In this document: piece after piece, positions 1 through 12,832 of the stretch
Numbering within the stretch: position 1 is the stretch's first letter
Layout of the letters: every line of letters begins with the position of its first letter
NCBI GenBank assembly: GCA_016808115.1
Contig: JAEQBH010009496.1
Span: forward strand, 20,273-84,272
Source: Tetrastigma voinierianum
Taxonomy: Eukaryota; Streptophyta; Magnoliopsida; Vitales; Vitaceae
Direction of reading: 5' to 3'
Length of the DNA stretch: 64,000 bases
Made by a program: the position numbers and the translations under genes
Notes under the pieces: model-generated
What the model was told of the DNA's origin: nothing
The model's input: only the letters and a program-made list of their open reading frames with translations
Databases searched by the model: none

Positions 1-450
1 TACTCATATTTTATCATTTTCTCGTCGTACAAAGGTAACCTCAAAAGCGGATAGGCGCAATAAAAAACCTATCCGACCCAGTATAGATAATATTTAACTA
101 GTCAACATAAAAGCTCGAGATGGCATGATAAAAAGCCATATCAAATACGGTATAGATAATATCTTACCGGTCCATAAAGCCAGTTAGCAATAAAGACCTA
201 TCAGGCCCAATATAGATATTCATGAATCACTTAAAAGCCCGAATGACACAATAAAATGACCTATCAGGCCCGGTATAGACAACATCTAGCGGGTCACTTC
301 AAACTTGGATAAACGCGATAAATAACCTATCCGGCCCGGTTAGATAACATCTAACTGGTCCACATAGAAGGTCAGATAGCGCAATATAGTTAATGACTTA
401 TCTAACCAAGTAATGGTTAACTCTTAGCTGGCTCATCATTAAAGCCCGAA
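1..450 (+). repeat. Degenerate ~60-70 bp tandem repeat of element A
   Basis: Units of about 60-70 bp contain the recurring pieces 'cctatc(c/a)ggccc', 'ggtatagataacatct', 'ctggtccac' and 'gataaa(t)aacc'. Read on the minus strand they match the repeats at 18,790-19,044 and 32,671-33,060 ('gaccggttagaagttatctttaccgg'). The array therefore belongs to the same retrotransposon family. It probably extends left of the window. Confidence 0.75.
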
Positions 451-569
451 TGATGCCGCGTCGGCTTTAGTTGGCTGCCGTCGCCATTCGACTAAATGAA
501 ACTACGTCATCCATAACGAATTTGGCGCATTTATTAAAAACAGAAAGTAAGAGGTCTTGCAGAATGTCA

Positions 570-3240
570 AGATTCAGCGAAAAGCGGTAAGGTCGGTGAC
601 GAGTGCGAGTTTAAACACTAACGCTTTAGCCACAACGTTGGATTCCTCATTCGCTTTGGCTGGAGGCTCTGGCTGGATGTCTATCCCATTAACAACGGTT
701 AAAGGGCTCTTAGTAGGGGTTTCCTCACAATAATTCTTGTGTGGGAAGAGGCTGAGAGGAAGCACTTGGGGGGCATTGGGGGTTGATAAAAAACTCTGAA
801 GGTAGCGGATTTGACGTATCAGGCATCCTCGCTGGGATCATGGGCTTACTCCGGCATATATTATGCGTAAAAGCACAGCAGCTGTAGCCATAGTCAAAGA
901 TCACATCGCTGCTCGCGTCAAATTTCACCTCCATCGCTTTCCTTTCCTTAGTCATCTTTGCTTGGAAAGCTGAGAGCTCCTTCTTACTAGCACCAAGCTC
1001 CATGATTAATGATAGTCGCTCATTTGTTAGACGACAATTATCCTACTTCGCCATCCTACAGGCTTCTCCATGACCAAAACTGCTTTGAAACGAGTCAGTT
1101 CAGACTCGCGCCCTGTGGGCATGCTGAGCAATTAAGGCATCTTTGGACTCGGAGCGGCTTAGATTCCATTTGTGCTCGGGCCTTTGCCGCATCGGTCTCA
1201 ACCTCGCCATGTTTGCTTCATATCGGGCGGCATCCCTCTGCGCCTCAGCCAGCTAGCCACATTGCAGCTCTTTGCCTCATTTCAGTCGGGCATTCAGCTA
1301 AACCTCCTTTAAGGCGTTGAAAATCTCACGATCGGAAAGCCCAGTAAGTTTATACGTAGAAGCCTCTGCGTCCCATGCTTAGGAGTTGGAATTCATGATC
1401 TTTGGAGGGCCATATTCGGGATAAACGGTGATTGCATACAAAGCATAAGTCTGTGAAGTTTAGTCGCGGCCTTTATAGATATTGGTGGTTCTGGGACCTC
1501 CCGTCCTCGGTTATCTTGAAGATCCTCTTTTTATAATACCGGCGGGGACGACAACGAATACTCTTCGCCCGGTCCAGGCACGGCGGTATCAATTCTTTGG
1601 AGATTTACCTGGTTTAAGAACTCGAAGGTGGATAATATGTATGTCTTAGGCCGGAGCATTGCCACTCCTCCATCGCGGTCGAGTTTGCAAGAAATAAGAA
1701 CCAGTATATCCGTCGAAAGCGATGGCTCTGCCCGAGTTCCACCTGACTTGGGCATGTCGGTCGACTTTGGCCGCGTCGGGAGGATGGATCATCACGCGAG
1801 GCTGAGCGAGGCGGAATCAGGTGTCTCACTCCTCCCCACAAGTAACATCAGTGAGATTATCAGGCCCTATCTCGACGAGCCCTTAATGATAATTGCTGCA
1901 TCTGCGAATCCCCATACGTGTTGTAGATTCGATTCTTCGACACGATCGGGCTCCTCTCAAAACTCTCATGCAGCTTTCGTTTTCCTGGCGGCATAATGGT
2001 CAACTGACCCTATCTCCTCTTCTCCTCATATTATTCACTTTCAAATCCAGTGACTAGATTCAGGATGAACCCAAGGAACAAAATCTTTCACTTGGGCCCC
2101 AAGGAGCATTTATGGGTTGTCCCTCATTTTAATCTTTCGTACTTGGGGGCGGCCGGGTCCCTTTGGAAAGGGAAGGCTTTTTTCGGTAATTTTGCCCCTT
2201 TAGCCCCAGGCCGGTGCGGGTTAAATAGAGTTGGAACCCCACTTGGTAGAGGGCGGATGATCCAGAAAGAGGTCGGGTTACTAGTTCCCAACTCGTCTTC
2301 GGCACAATCCACCTGGATGAAGACCTTGCAGCTTACGGTTAAATGTAGTCGGCCCGATAATGAAATGTTCGGTCCACTCTTTAAGAAGGCACTTGAGCAT
2401 GGGATAATCGGAAGGGTGTAGAAGTCAAGGTTACTTGTCTCGCATCGGCTAGGTTCTTTAAAGTGAAGAACCTCGTATTAAGCTCTGCTCAATCTCCATT
2501 AATTTGGCCAGTTTTCTCAAGGCTTTACTCACTTAATGTACCAACCTACCCTCGGGATTTTCCACAAGATAATCCTGATGATTCACGCATAAAAGTCATA
2601 TGTATACACACACATGCGTTAAACTCAAGCATCCCTCGCTGCACTAGAAGCGCGATCGGTTAACATCAAATGGAAGCCCCGGAAGGAATCGGGGTCGTCC
2701 CAGAAGCCCCTTACATTATCACCTTACGCCTCCATCTCGGTGAATCGGGAGTCCATTAATAAAGCGCAATCGAGAACTACGAATTCGACATGGACATCCG
2801 GCCACCTTGCGCTACCCTCGAGACTCAAAGCAAATAAATCTCGACAACGAAAGGTCGAGTTGGTATAAGAGGTTCAGTACATTGCATCCGGTTAGAATCC
2901 GAATGGTGTTGGGATGGACGAGGGCCGGCGGCGCCCTGGTGAAATGCAAAAAATGTTTGACAATGGCAGGCACAGGGAAGTGAAGCCTGGCTGCAAGGTG
3001 CTCCCAGGTAAAAAACACTGCGTTGTGTTCTCCACCTAGAGTGGACTCATTCGACTCCTCTATCAATTTAAGGTCGATGTTATCAGGGACATTGAAATAA
3101 GTCCTCAACTCCCCCATCTTCAGAGATGAGATGATGAGGCTTGCAGAAGGCGTCCCTCGGGTAGGTTTTCGCTTGCGACTGTCGACTGGTGGAAGTCCTT
3201 CCCGACCTCCTTTCAAACTCCTGGCAGACTAAAGGGGGTG
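570..3240 (-). pseudogene. Antisense extra ORF of element A (Transposase_28 family), frame-broken
   Basis: The minus strand encodes a degenerate protein of the 'putative gypsy type transposon' (Transposase_28) family, which is found as an antisense ORF in some Tat retrotransposons. The N-terminal part (3,216 to 2,812) reads in one frame: a basic leader, then 'LRTYFNVPDNIDLKL', then 'HPNTIRILTGCNVLNLLYQL', which is the most conserved motif of the family. Frames then break repeatedly. The C-terminal part (1,003 to 725) has a charged, coiled-coil-like start ('KKELSAFQAKMTKERKAM') followed by 'DYGYS', as expected at the end of these proteins. Its function in the element is unknown. The equivalent ORF in element B is at 15,890-18,290. 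The family is clear; exact ends are uncertain. Confidence 0.65.
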
Positions 3241-4399
3241 GGCGAGAAAATGAAAGTCATTACAGAGCATTATCTGTTTGGTTTTAGGCCCAATCGCGAG
3301 CATGAGCGAGGATCATCAGGACACAAGGTTAAACATACCCTCTCCTGGGCTTCCCTACGATAGGAAGCGGCGTAACCAAATTCAACATGACAAGGAAACG
3401 AGACTTACTATGAAATGAAAGTTGAGCAAGCGTCACAGAGAAAAACCCATTCCTTGAAAAGAAAGCATAATCACAGGCGTATCATAAAACATGGCCCAGA
3501 AGAAGGTTGTAAACTACAAATGTATGAAGCGAGAGACGGAAGAAATAAAACTATTAATGGCTCCTATATACCACCTTCATTTATGGATGTATTAAATGCA
3601 GGCGACTCATCACATCCCTTTGCCGGTTGAATCGCGGCGGTCGCCTATTAGAGCCTGATAAACAAACATGGGCAAACTTCGTAGGCCCGCAATATCACAA
3701 TAATGAAACCTTGATGGCTGGCAGACTCACTATGTTATTCTAGATCGACAATATCAATCAAAGCATGTAAATACCACTAACCTTATTATAAGAATAAGTC
3801 CTTGTCGCTAGCCAGAAATTGGAAAACCATGGGGACAGTGAATGCAAGTACTCAGGAAATTTTAAGAGATATAAATTCATTAATCACCAAAAAGGCGTTA
3901 GTAATTTTACTGGCATCGTTTTACAAAAAGAAGTAGTCATACACTGTGACTATATGATCCATGCGGATCCAAATACAAGCTCGAGCAAAAGCGATCATGG
4001 GTGCGAGAGGCGAAATGAGGAAGAAGTGCGGCGAAGAAGAAGGTCTATGGAAGTGGAAAGGAGCGAAGAACTGCATTTGCTGGAGGAGGTGTCAGCGGAT
4101 CTGAAGGGTCCATTAGTTTAGGAACCACCCAGGCAAACTAAACCAAAGGATATTCAATTCGACTCGCTCCAATCCTTGCGATCTTGATGCGGTTCATGCA
4201 TAAATCACATTAGTAGTCTTTCGTAATCATCCTTCATTCGGCCAAATCCTCTAAGTACAACGACAGAGCCTAACCGACCTTCTCGGCCCGAGGCGGGGAT
4301 TACCAATGGCCTGAAAGAATCTGCCACCCTCAGTAGCATAAAGATCTCTAGCCTCAAGGGTATTCCAAGCGACCACAGCAAATGCAAATCTAAAAAGTT
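3241..4399. other. Non-coding interior of element A
   Basis: No supported gene. This stretch separates the start of the antisense ORF from the LTR-like segment of element A. Short open frames here (for example 3,415-3,630 and 3,819-4,121) show no recognisable protein. It corresponds in position to 14,518-15,890 of element B. Confidence 0.4.
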
Positions 4400-5360
4400 A
4401 GAAAATTCATGTTGGAAAATACCGACATTGATTGTCCACTGTTCCCCATACTAGGCTAGTCAAACACGTTTTCTTTTTTCCTGTCGGGGATAACTGTTCT
4501 CCCTAGTAGGAAAAAAGAGTGCAATGTGGGTACCATGGGCGACCCGCTTCTCCAGCTAACAAGCCTGACCAACTAAGGACCACAGAGATGATGGCTGATC
4601 TCGATGCAATCGTTAGGATGATGAAGCAATCTCTGAGACCCAATCGTTTCTCATTACAAATCGGGTCTGACATATCCCATCCTAAGGGTAAGGAAGGCAT
4701 ATCTGATCATACATTGTCTCTCTGGACGATTAACATATTTAAAGGCATCGGATGGCCTCTCACGAACTTGAACAAGTATAAGTCACGCTCCATAACCACC
4801 ACAGGGGGTGGTCAAACATTATTAGAGGCGAGAAAATGCGAGACCCATTGGGCCATAAAGGAAGAACATGTCATAATGCACGAAGCGCCACTTTCCCATA
4901 CATTTGAAGGATCATCTACTTTCCACTGGAAAGGATTCCTTCATGGGGATAAGCGAAATAGCAGGGAATAAAAGGTGCAGCTTTCATGCTGAATGAATGG
5001 AGCGTTTTTTCACTATTCGAGGCTAACTAATTTAACTTAAGCATCGGAGGTAGTGGGCGTACCACCGCCATTCCTGCTTTGTTTGTTTTGAAGGCATTTG
5101 CTTCATTTGGTTCATCTTCAACGATTCGGTGACTCGAGAAAGGTCACGGAAGAGCGGACCCATCATTCCCCACATCGGATAATGAAAAAAGAATTGAGTG
5201 GAATGAGATTGAAAAAGAGATGGGATTTATATGTACTTGGGTGATGTTAAGGCGTAGAGATTCGATATCATATTCCGATTTTGGCCAGTCGTCGTCGTCG
5301 GCCTCGTAGAGTCGTCAATAGTTGTTACAAGTGGAGGGTGCAACATTGAAGATTGAATCT
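4400..5360 (+). repeat. Diverged 3' LTR-like segment of element A
   Basis: Read on the minus strand, patches resemble the LTRs of element B. Around 5,290-5,350, 'ctacgaggccgacg...tcggaatatgatatcga' compares with 'ctacaaggtcgttggaccgtcggaatatcgtcgat' at 13,836. Around 4,850-4,960, 'gtggaaagtagatgat' compares with 'gtggtaagtggatgat' at 14,046. Similarity is patchy and the edges are not resolved. The 360 bp that follow, up to 5,720, show nothing recognisable. Confidence 0.35.
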
Positions 5361-5720
5361 GGGTGCCCGCTTAGATTGGCTGGAGTGTTGGATGAGGATT
5401 TGGGCTGACTCACCTTCGTGTTTTGGCAGATCTGATATGAATTTGCTTTTGGTGCTTTGATAAATTCCCTTTAACCACATTCTTTAAACACCTTCTCAGT
5501 GTTTTTCTTGCTTCAACTTGCTCCGTTTCTAGATCTTACGTAAAAAGAAAAAAAGCAATTCACGAGCCGGTTATGGTTGTGCCTTCACAGCGAGAAGTAA
5601 CTTAGGGTTGAGCATACCGAAGAAAAATGATTGTGGGTTCTCATGCTTAGCCCGTGAAATAACTATCATCGAGATCTTAGTTTTTTACGAATGCGATGGG
5701 AATGAAATTGAAATTATGAA

Positions 5721-7881
5721 AGTCACGCCCCAAAACCACCTAAGGCATATTGTCCAATTTCCACACACTTTCGAGCCTTCAACTTAAGGTTTGAAGTGTA
5801 AAAAGCGACATCTTGTATAACTAGATTTTATTAATTCTAACACATGTTCAAAGTAAATGCGCAACTTTCTAAATTCATAAATTCTCCAAATTCAAAATTT
5901 CATGCCAACAAAAATTACTTCTAAATATCAAAATCTCAATTGAATGTCATATAAAAGTGTTATAATATAATAATATTTGGGTTATAAATCAGAAACTTTG
6001 TCTTAATATAAAAACGAATGTTATCAATCAATTACTTTCTCAATTAACTTTCAAAACTAATATTCATAAATATGAACTTATTAGTTTATAGGGATCCAAC
6101 ATAAAGTTCTAATCAAATCCTAATGATGAATCTGCCTCAAGTATCGCTCAAATCGCGAACTAAAGTGCGAAAATGTAATCGCGAGATGAGGTGAGCTTCA
6201 GCTCAATAAGAAATACTAATACATTTTCATGGATAAAAAAAGTTTCCGATCGTATAGCAAATAGGAGTGTTTTAAATCAACTTTGATTCAAAAATAAGTT
6301 GGAACATTAACAAATTTACTTTAAAACATTCTCCACATCCATTTCATCGATTTATATCAAATGTGATCAAAACATTTTCCTTATCAAATTTCGATTCAAA
6401 CACTTTCATATCAAATCCAAATCAAATAATTTTTGTGAAATATATTTTCTCTTATCATCAAATATCGAAATAGTGCGTAACCATGGGGCTTTCAAATAGG
6501 TGGCTAACAACAAATTGTTCCTTTTAAGTGGACGAACTGAATATTCTGAATCTTGTGCCTCTATGCAACACCCAGGGTTAGAGTTCAAATCAAATTATTC
6601 ACCACAAAGATGTAAGGTCAACTATTTATTCCGTTGACAGAGTAGAGTGTCATTGTGTGCCGTTGATGGTAGGAAGCTGCTTAAGAGAAGTCGAATATTT
6701 CGTTAAAGATTAATTCTAGCTTGTCATGTCTAGCATTTTCTTTCTTAAAAAAACAAATCTCAAAGCAATCTTCAAAACTAATTTTGATCCATGGATAATC
6801 AAATAAATAAAAAGTAAAACTTTTCATAAACCAATATTGTATATAATTCGGTTAAAAATTTTCATCGCCAGTAGTAAAATAAACAATTTAACACAAAAAT
6901 GCACATTAATATCACTTCTGCTCGAAAGTGCTCAAAGAAGGCTTTGAAGAAATTTAATCGAGAAGGAATTTCCTCAGTAAATCATCCTAAAATAATAAAA
7001 AAACTATCATCATTACTTATTTATTCTTAAAACTTATAATTTGATATTCTTAATAAAAATATTTACATACCAAAATACATATATGTTTAAACTACTTATC
7101 AAATACATATATTTATAAAAATTTAGCATTTTCAGAATTTATCTTATTTGTTTATTATTATTTTCTTTCAAAATTATACTCAAATATTTTTTTTTCTAAA
7201 ATAAATCTTGAATATCTAACATTATTTTTCTCGGCGTCAAATCGTGTCCAATTTACTTAGATTTCTTATACCCTAAAGTTTGCAAGACATTTCATAACCA
7301 AAAACTTTTGGTTTTGCCACATTCCTTTTGTCTTTTCACTTATACCATAATCGTCTGTCTCTCATTTAACTTTAACTACTTGCCATATACTCTTTGTTTG
7401 CTTTTGTCCTTCTCATACTCAAAGCAATTGATGCGACACCCCAAATTCTTATTTATTTATTTATTTTTTTAAAGAGCAGGAAGTGAAATCTCGTCTAGAC
7501 TTCTTTAGGATTCATCTAAGGCGAAGAAAATTAAAGTCTACATCAAAAATCTAGAAAAATAAATAAGAAAGATCTTACCTATAGAAATTTGTTCTTTAAA
7601 CCTAGGTCGAAAAGCTATTACATCCCTCACAAAATTCTATTAAATAAATTCAAAAGAATAATAGAAAGGATTTTCTTTTCTTATACCAATTTATATCTAG
7701 AAATTTATCTATTAGGAAAATTACGCTTTTTACCATAACTTTCATTAAATTAATTAATTACTAATTAAATTATTATTATTTTCACCAACATACATATACA
7801 AATTCATCAATTTATTATCTGAAATTCTTTGTCATTTATCATTTCCTAAATTATACCTATACAAGTTCACAGATTGTTACA
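5721..7881 (-). repeat. Left LTR (3' LTR) of the 5.7-12.8 kb gypsy element
   Basis: Collinear with 10,599-12,818 over its length. Shared landmarks include 'ttcaaagtaaatgcgca' (5,848 and 10,727), the 'aaataagttggaacatta' block (6,291 and 11,189), 'ttagcattttca' with 'tttgtttattattatttt' (7,122 and 12,051) and 'cgacaccccaa' (7,433 and 12,402). The many small indels between the LTRs indicate an old insertion, an error-rich consensus, or both. Confidence 0.8.
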
Positions 7882-7903
7882 TTCTCTCATCCTTTATAAA
7901 AGT

Positions 7904-8760
7904 TTAGTCCTCTAAACTTGACATACCTGAATATTGAAATAACTGAGGATGCTTTTCTCTCATCTCTTCTTCTAACTCCCAAGTGGTCTCTCGAATACTA
8001 TGATTGCTCCATAGGACTTTTACATACTTGACAACGGCAAGTCGTAGAACCTTATCAATCCATCCACAATTTGAGCGGGGCACATTTTCATAGGTCAAAG
8101 TCCTCAGAGAATTGAATTTGAGACCAAGGCTCGACTCCCGACATAGAAGCATAAAAAACATATTTCCTCGAGGCGAGCATGAAGCGCGTATGAATCTTGC
8201 GACGGGCTGAGGGTGAGGCTACTATCTGGCAAGAGTACCTGCTCTCTCTAATATTTCAAACGTGGTTTGAAATCGGGGTGGTTCCCTTTTCTCCCAAATC
8301 CATCATAGACTTCATAAGTGAAGCTTTTAAGAAAACATAGTTCACCCACTTCCAAACTCCCAAATCTCCTCGATTTGTAGCCTCTGCTCTTCTATCTTCA
8401 TTGGAAGTTTGTTTTTAATCAAGGCTATCTTTTCAGTATCAGTTCTTACAGTTTAGGCCTTAAAAGTTTCCTTTCCCTCCCTAAATCATCCCAATAAAAC
8501 AAGATATCGACATCTCCTACCATACAACCCCTCAAAGGTGTCATCCCGATACTTTAATAAAGCTATTATTATAAAGCAAAATCCCCTTTAGAGGCAAATA
8601 ATCATCCCAATTACCTTTTAGGTCAACACAAGCTCTCAACAAATCTTTCAAAACTGAATTACCTTCGCTAATTGGCCATTAGTGTGTGGATGGCTTGATA
8701 CTAAGAACTTCGGCTTAGTACTAATGCTTTTTGGAAACTATGCCAAAATCTAGAAGTGAA
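7904..8760 (-). pseudogene. Gypsy pol remnant: integrase core end and C-terminal domain
   Basis: From 8,161 to 7,904 the minus strand reads 'VKVLWSNHSIRETTWELEEE' and then 'PQLFQ', the classic C-terminal tail of chromovirus-type gypsy pol. Upstream, from about 8,760 to 8,450, broken frames still give the integrase pieces corresponding to 'SRFWHSFQKAL', 'NWDDYLPL', a 'YNNS' motif and the 'YGRRC' region. The catalytic portion is missing or unreadable. The copy is dead: several frameshifts and stops occur within 850 bp. Confidence 0.75.
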
Positions 8761-10598
8761 AGCAGGATCTGTCGAGATACTATAAATAGATTACTCCATG
8801 CATTCATAAGCTCCCTTAACATAAAAGAGAAGCTAAGCGGTTCATTGAAAAATTTACTTTCACTAAATAAAAAGTAAGCAGACTTTGTCAGTGATCAACA
8901 ATGCCAAATGCATTATTCTCCCCTAAGGTTCTTGGCAACCTTATCATAAAATCCATGGTAATAAGTTTCCACACTCATTTAGAGATATAAAGTAGTTGAA
9001 AGTACTATTAGGTGTGAGTCTTAAAGCCTCTATATACAATGCACTAAACCAAATTCACAAAATAATACCAATACCTTACTTCATATATGACCATCAAATT
9101 CTGTCTTAAATATTTATACTTTGCATCCTTTAGAATTAGATATTAAGCAAAGTAATAACCTCATTCAAAGTTGTCTCCTTATGTCTCCATTATTTAAAGA
9201 CATTAATTAATCCCAAATTTCAGATCTTATTATCTTATTTAAGTCAGACTAAGTCTAATCCAAATTTCAAGTGTAATATCTTAATAAACACAAACAATTG
9301 TTCCAAAAGTTCAACTAGTTTTAAATGAATTCTTTATAAGATCTTAATTTCTCAACAGTTTAGTTGCACTATAATGCTCCAACATAAGAACTCTAAAACC
9401 CAAGGTATGACACTGGACATAAGCATCTCAAATCATACAATAATCGTTTGCGACAACCTTAAATAATTTCCAAGGAGTCAATTATTTTCCTATTTAAGGC
9501 ATAAATCACAAGATTCTCATTGTTTTATTAGTACTGAATAATGTCATCCACCAGGTCTTGTAATTGTATCAATATCTTCTATTTCTTGCTTAAAATCAAT
9601 TTAAGAAGACAAAGAACTTCAAACTCTCATAATCTATGGTAGATCATAATAAGAAAATGTATTCATATCTTAAGTGCAAAATCATTTTACCTAACTTCAA
9701 ATCATAATAAGGTAGTTTTCTCTATCTTAAAATTTCAAATGTCTATAAGTATATCGAATTTTCCATATTGCATAGATACAACATAAATCCTGTGAACATC
9801 ATCATACAAAACAAATCTTTTTTGAACCAAATGAAATAATCAAATAAGTTCCTACTAATTTACTCTTCAACTGCAATGACTATCATTATAGTTGTAAGAC
9901 CAATCAAACTTAACTTCTTTCTATGTCGGCTTGAGAAAAATAAGATAACCTTAGAGATCTCTTAATAATTTGTAATGTAATGTCAATGATAGAAACTTTA
10001 AACTTTAATACTTAATATTAAGTCCTTTCCAAATTCAAATTATTCCACTCTCATCACATTAACCACAAGATTTAACAACATTTCTGACAAATGCTTATCT
10101 TGCAAGGCTTGGCTTATATAAATAACAACATCCACATGTTTCACTTCAGCTAAACTCCAAGATAACTAAGAATATGGAAAAATAATATTTTCCCAAAACA
10201 ATCAACAAATAAAAGGTAGTAAGCTCCTTAATTCATCCTCAAAATCAAACAAAACCTTGTGTTTAAGGAGTATTAAGTAATTAAATATTTTTCTTACGAT
10301 CATCTTAAATAACTAAACCACCATATTGTCTATAATGACATATCCCATAGAAGTCTAAATTCAAATTATAATTCATATTGGTAAAAAGTATATTCATTAA
10401 GCCATACCAAACAATACAAAGACAAAGAGTGTAGTGAACTTTAACTAGTCACAAGAAATCAATTATCTAACATACATTTCTAAATAATGCTAGAATATAC
10501 AAACGAATATGAACTATCAACTAACACGTCACTTAACTATCCCATAGACAAGCAAGCAAGTTCCCATTAAGATCATAAACCTATAGCTCTAATGCCTC
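8761..10598. other. Interior of the gypsy element without recognisable coding
   Basis: AT-rich sequence between the integrase remnant and the right LTR. No RT, protease or gag motif could be read on either strand. It is either very degraded pol/gag or replaced sequence. Confidence 0.4.
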
Positions 10599-12818
10599 TG
10601 TCACCTTGAAGCCCACCTAGAGGCATGGCTTTGTAATTCACACCCTTAGCGCGTGCGAAGGTTTGAAGTGTGAAACAATACTAACCTTCCTTGTAGCTGA
10701 ATTTTTGTTCATTACCAAACACTGTTCAAAGTAAATGCGCAGCTTTACAGAGATTCGTAAATTCTGCAAATTCGAGAATTTCATCAAAATGAAAATTACT
10801 TTAAATATCCAAATCTCATTATAGATAATATGTAAAGCTACTCGAGAATATAACAATGTTGGGATCTCCCAAATCGACTTTGTACTAATATAAGCAGATA
10901 TTTCTCATTCAAATGACTTTCTCAATTAACTTTCAAAACAAGAAGCATTTACTTTCATAGCATAGACTTAATGTAGTTCAACACTAATGATCCATCTCTG
11001 AGTTCACAATCAAGTTGTGATGGCTGAATCTGACCTAGCCATCACTCATCAGCGTAAACTAAAAATTGCACGAGCATTATGTCAGCAGATGGGAGTGAAG
11101 CTTAAAGCTCGATAAATCTTGAAATGTTCGTGGATAAAAATTTTGATCATTATAACAAATAGAGATGTTTTCTTCCAAAACTTTTGATTCAAAAATAAGT
11201 TGGAACATTAGCAGAATTTACTTTAAACATTCTCATCCATTTCATCGATTTCCTTATCAAATGTAATCCAGAAACATTTCATATCAAATTCGATTCAAAC
11301 ACTTTCATATCAATTAAAATCAAATACATTTAAATATATTTTCTCACGGGTAAGTGAATATCAAATGGTCTTATTAGTTAGGAGCTCAAATGGGTGGTAC
11401 AATTAGCAAATTGTTAAGCTTTTAAGGTGTACGGGCAAAACTGGCTCTTAAATCTTATTAGCTCTGTCGAAACCTAAAGGTTTGGGGTTGAGTGAATTAC
11501 ATTCGCAGGAATGTAAGGATGACTATTATTCAGTTAATGAGAATTTGAATAGTGTCAGTATTATTTAATTGAACAGGCGAACTAACGAGAGTCAAATATT
11601 TCATTCAAAAGTTCAAATTACAAACATATATCTCTACATTTTCTTTCTTAAATGAGCAATCTCAAAGAGTACAATCCTTACAAAACTAATTTTGATCCAT
11701 GAATAATCAAATAAATAAAAAGGTAAAACTTTTCATAAGTCAAGATTATATATAATTCAGTTAAAACAATTTTCATCCTTAAATGAAGTAAAAACAAACA
11801 ATTTTCTTTTTAAAGATTTACATTAATATCTACTTGCTCACCGAATGGAGTCTCTCAAAGAAACTTTTGAAAGAGCTAATCGAAGAATTTCACCTCCAAT
11901 GAAATATTTCTCCTAAAATAATAATAGCAAAACTATCATCATTACTTATTTATTCTTAAAAACTTCATAATTTGATAATATATCAAATATTACATACCCA
12001 AAACTCCATATATCTTTAAATACTTATCAAATACATATATTTATAAAAATTTAGCATTTTCAAATTTATCTTATTTGTTTATTATTATTTTCTTTCAAAA
12101 ATTATACTCAAATATTTTTTTCTAAAATAAATCTTGAATATCTAACATTATTTTTAAAAGCATCCGTCGTAGATCAAATTTCTAAATTCTTTATACCTAA
12201 GTTTTCAAGACTTATTTCATAACAAGAACTTTTGGTTTTACCACATTTCCCCTTTTGTCTTTTCCTTATATCCCGATGAAATAAATGCAAATATATCATT
12301 TGAGCTTTATTTTTTATATATATACTCTTTGTTCATTTAAATTACCAAGCATGTTTTTTTCTTTTATTTTTCATTCTCATGCTCAAAGCTTAATTTAGTA
12401 CGACACCCCAACTTTTATTTTATTTTATTTTATTTTTTAAGAATGAAGTGAAATTTAAATATAAACTCTTGAGTTCATTAAATGAAAAAATTAAAGAATT
12501 TAATGAAAGAATCTGAAAAATAAAATAAGGAAGATGTTACTAAAAAAGTTATTGGCCTGGAGTTGAAGCTAAATCTATATAAATTCATGCAAAAAAATCT
12601 AAGAAGAATAGAAAATATTTTCTTCTTATGTCGATTTATATATAGAATCTATTAGGAAATTACTTTTTTTACCTCTCTTTAATTAAATTAATTAATTCTT
12701 CAGTGATTAAGCATCTTATCTGAGATTCACTTGTTATTGTGTTTCATGGTATCGTATATAAATTTAAATGGGTATTATTTTTCGCAAATTATCTTTTATA
12801 TAAATCGCAGATGTTACA
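10599..12818 (-). repeat. Right LTR (5' LTR) of the 5.7-12.8 kb gypsy element
   Basis: Partner of the left LTR. It starts with TG and ends 'atgttaca'. It is slightly longer than its partner, with scattered indels. The short TATA-like runs around 12,310-12,330 have no supported promoter role. Confidence 0.8.
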
Positions 12819-12832
12819 TTATCGCTTAAGAT

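Larger units (their letters stand above)
1..5360 (+). mobile_element. Tat/Grande-like Ty3-gypsy element A, 3' portion
   Basis: This is the 3' part of a large LTR retrotransposon whose gag-pol would lie left of the window. Seen in order: tandem repeats (1-450), an antisense Transposase_28 ORF (3,240 to 570, minus strand), a non-coding stretch, and a diverged LTR-like segment (about 4,400-5,360). All three match, in inverted orientation, parts of element B at 13,760-38,505. The layout of pol, then tandem repeats, then an antisense extra ORF, then the 3' LTR is known from Grande-type Tat elements. The orientation is inferred from the antisense ORF and the order of parts, because no pol is visible here. 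The left end is outside the window and the right end is approximate. Confidence 0.6.
5721..12818 (-). mobile_element. Ty3-gypsy LTR element with ~2.2 kb LTRs, mostly deleted
   Basis: Two long direct repeats bracket a 2.7 kb interior. The left repeat begins 'gtcacgccccaaaaccacc' near 5,721 and ends '...gttaca' at 7,881. The right repeat begins 'tgtcaccttgaagcccacc' at 10,599 and ends 'atgttaca' at 12,818. The interior keeps only the integrase end of a gypsy pol on the minus strand, which gives the orientation. Gag, protease and RT are not visible. The right end lies within about 15 bp of vicilin copy 3, so this insertion (or a deletion reaching it) removed the rest of that gene. The target duplication is not clear; both flanks contain 'ttat'. 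Confidence 0.75.

Noticed and set aside
4519..4971. 150 aa plus-strand open frame in element A
   Set aside because: No recognisable domain. It overlaps sequence resembling an LTR and is probably a chance frame.
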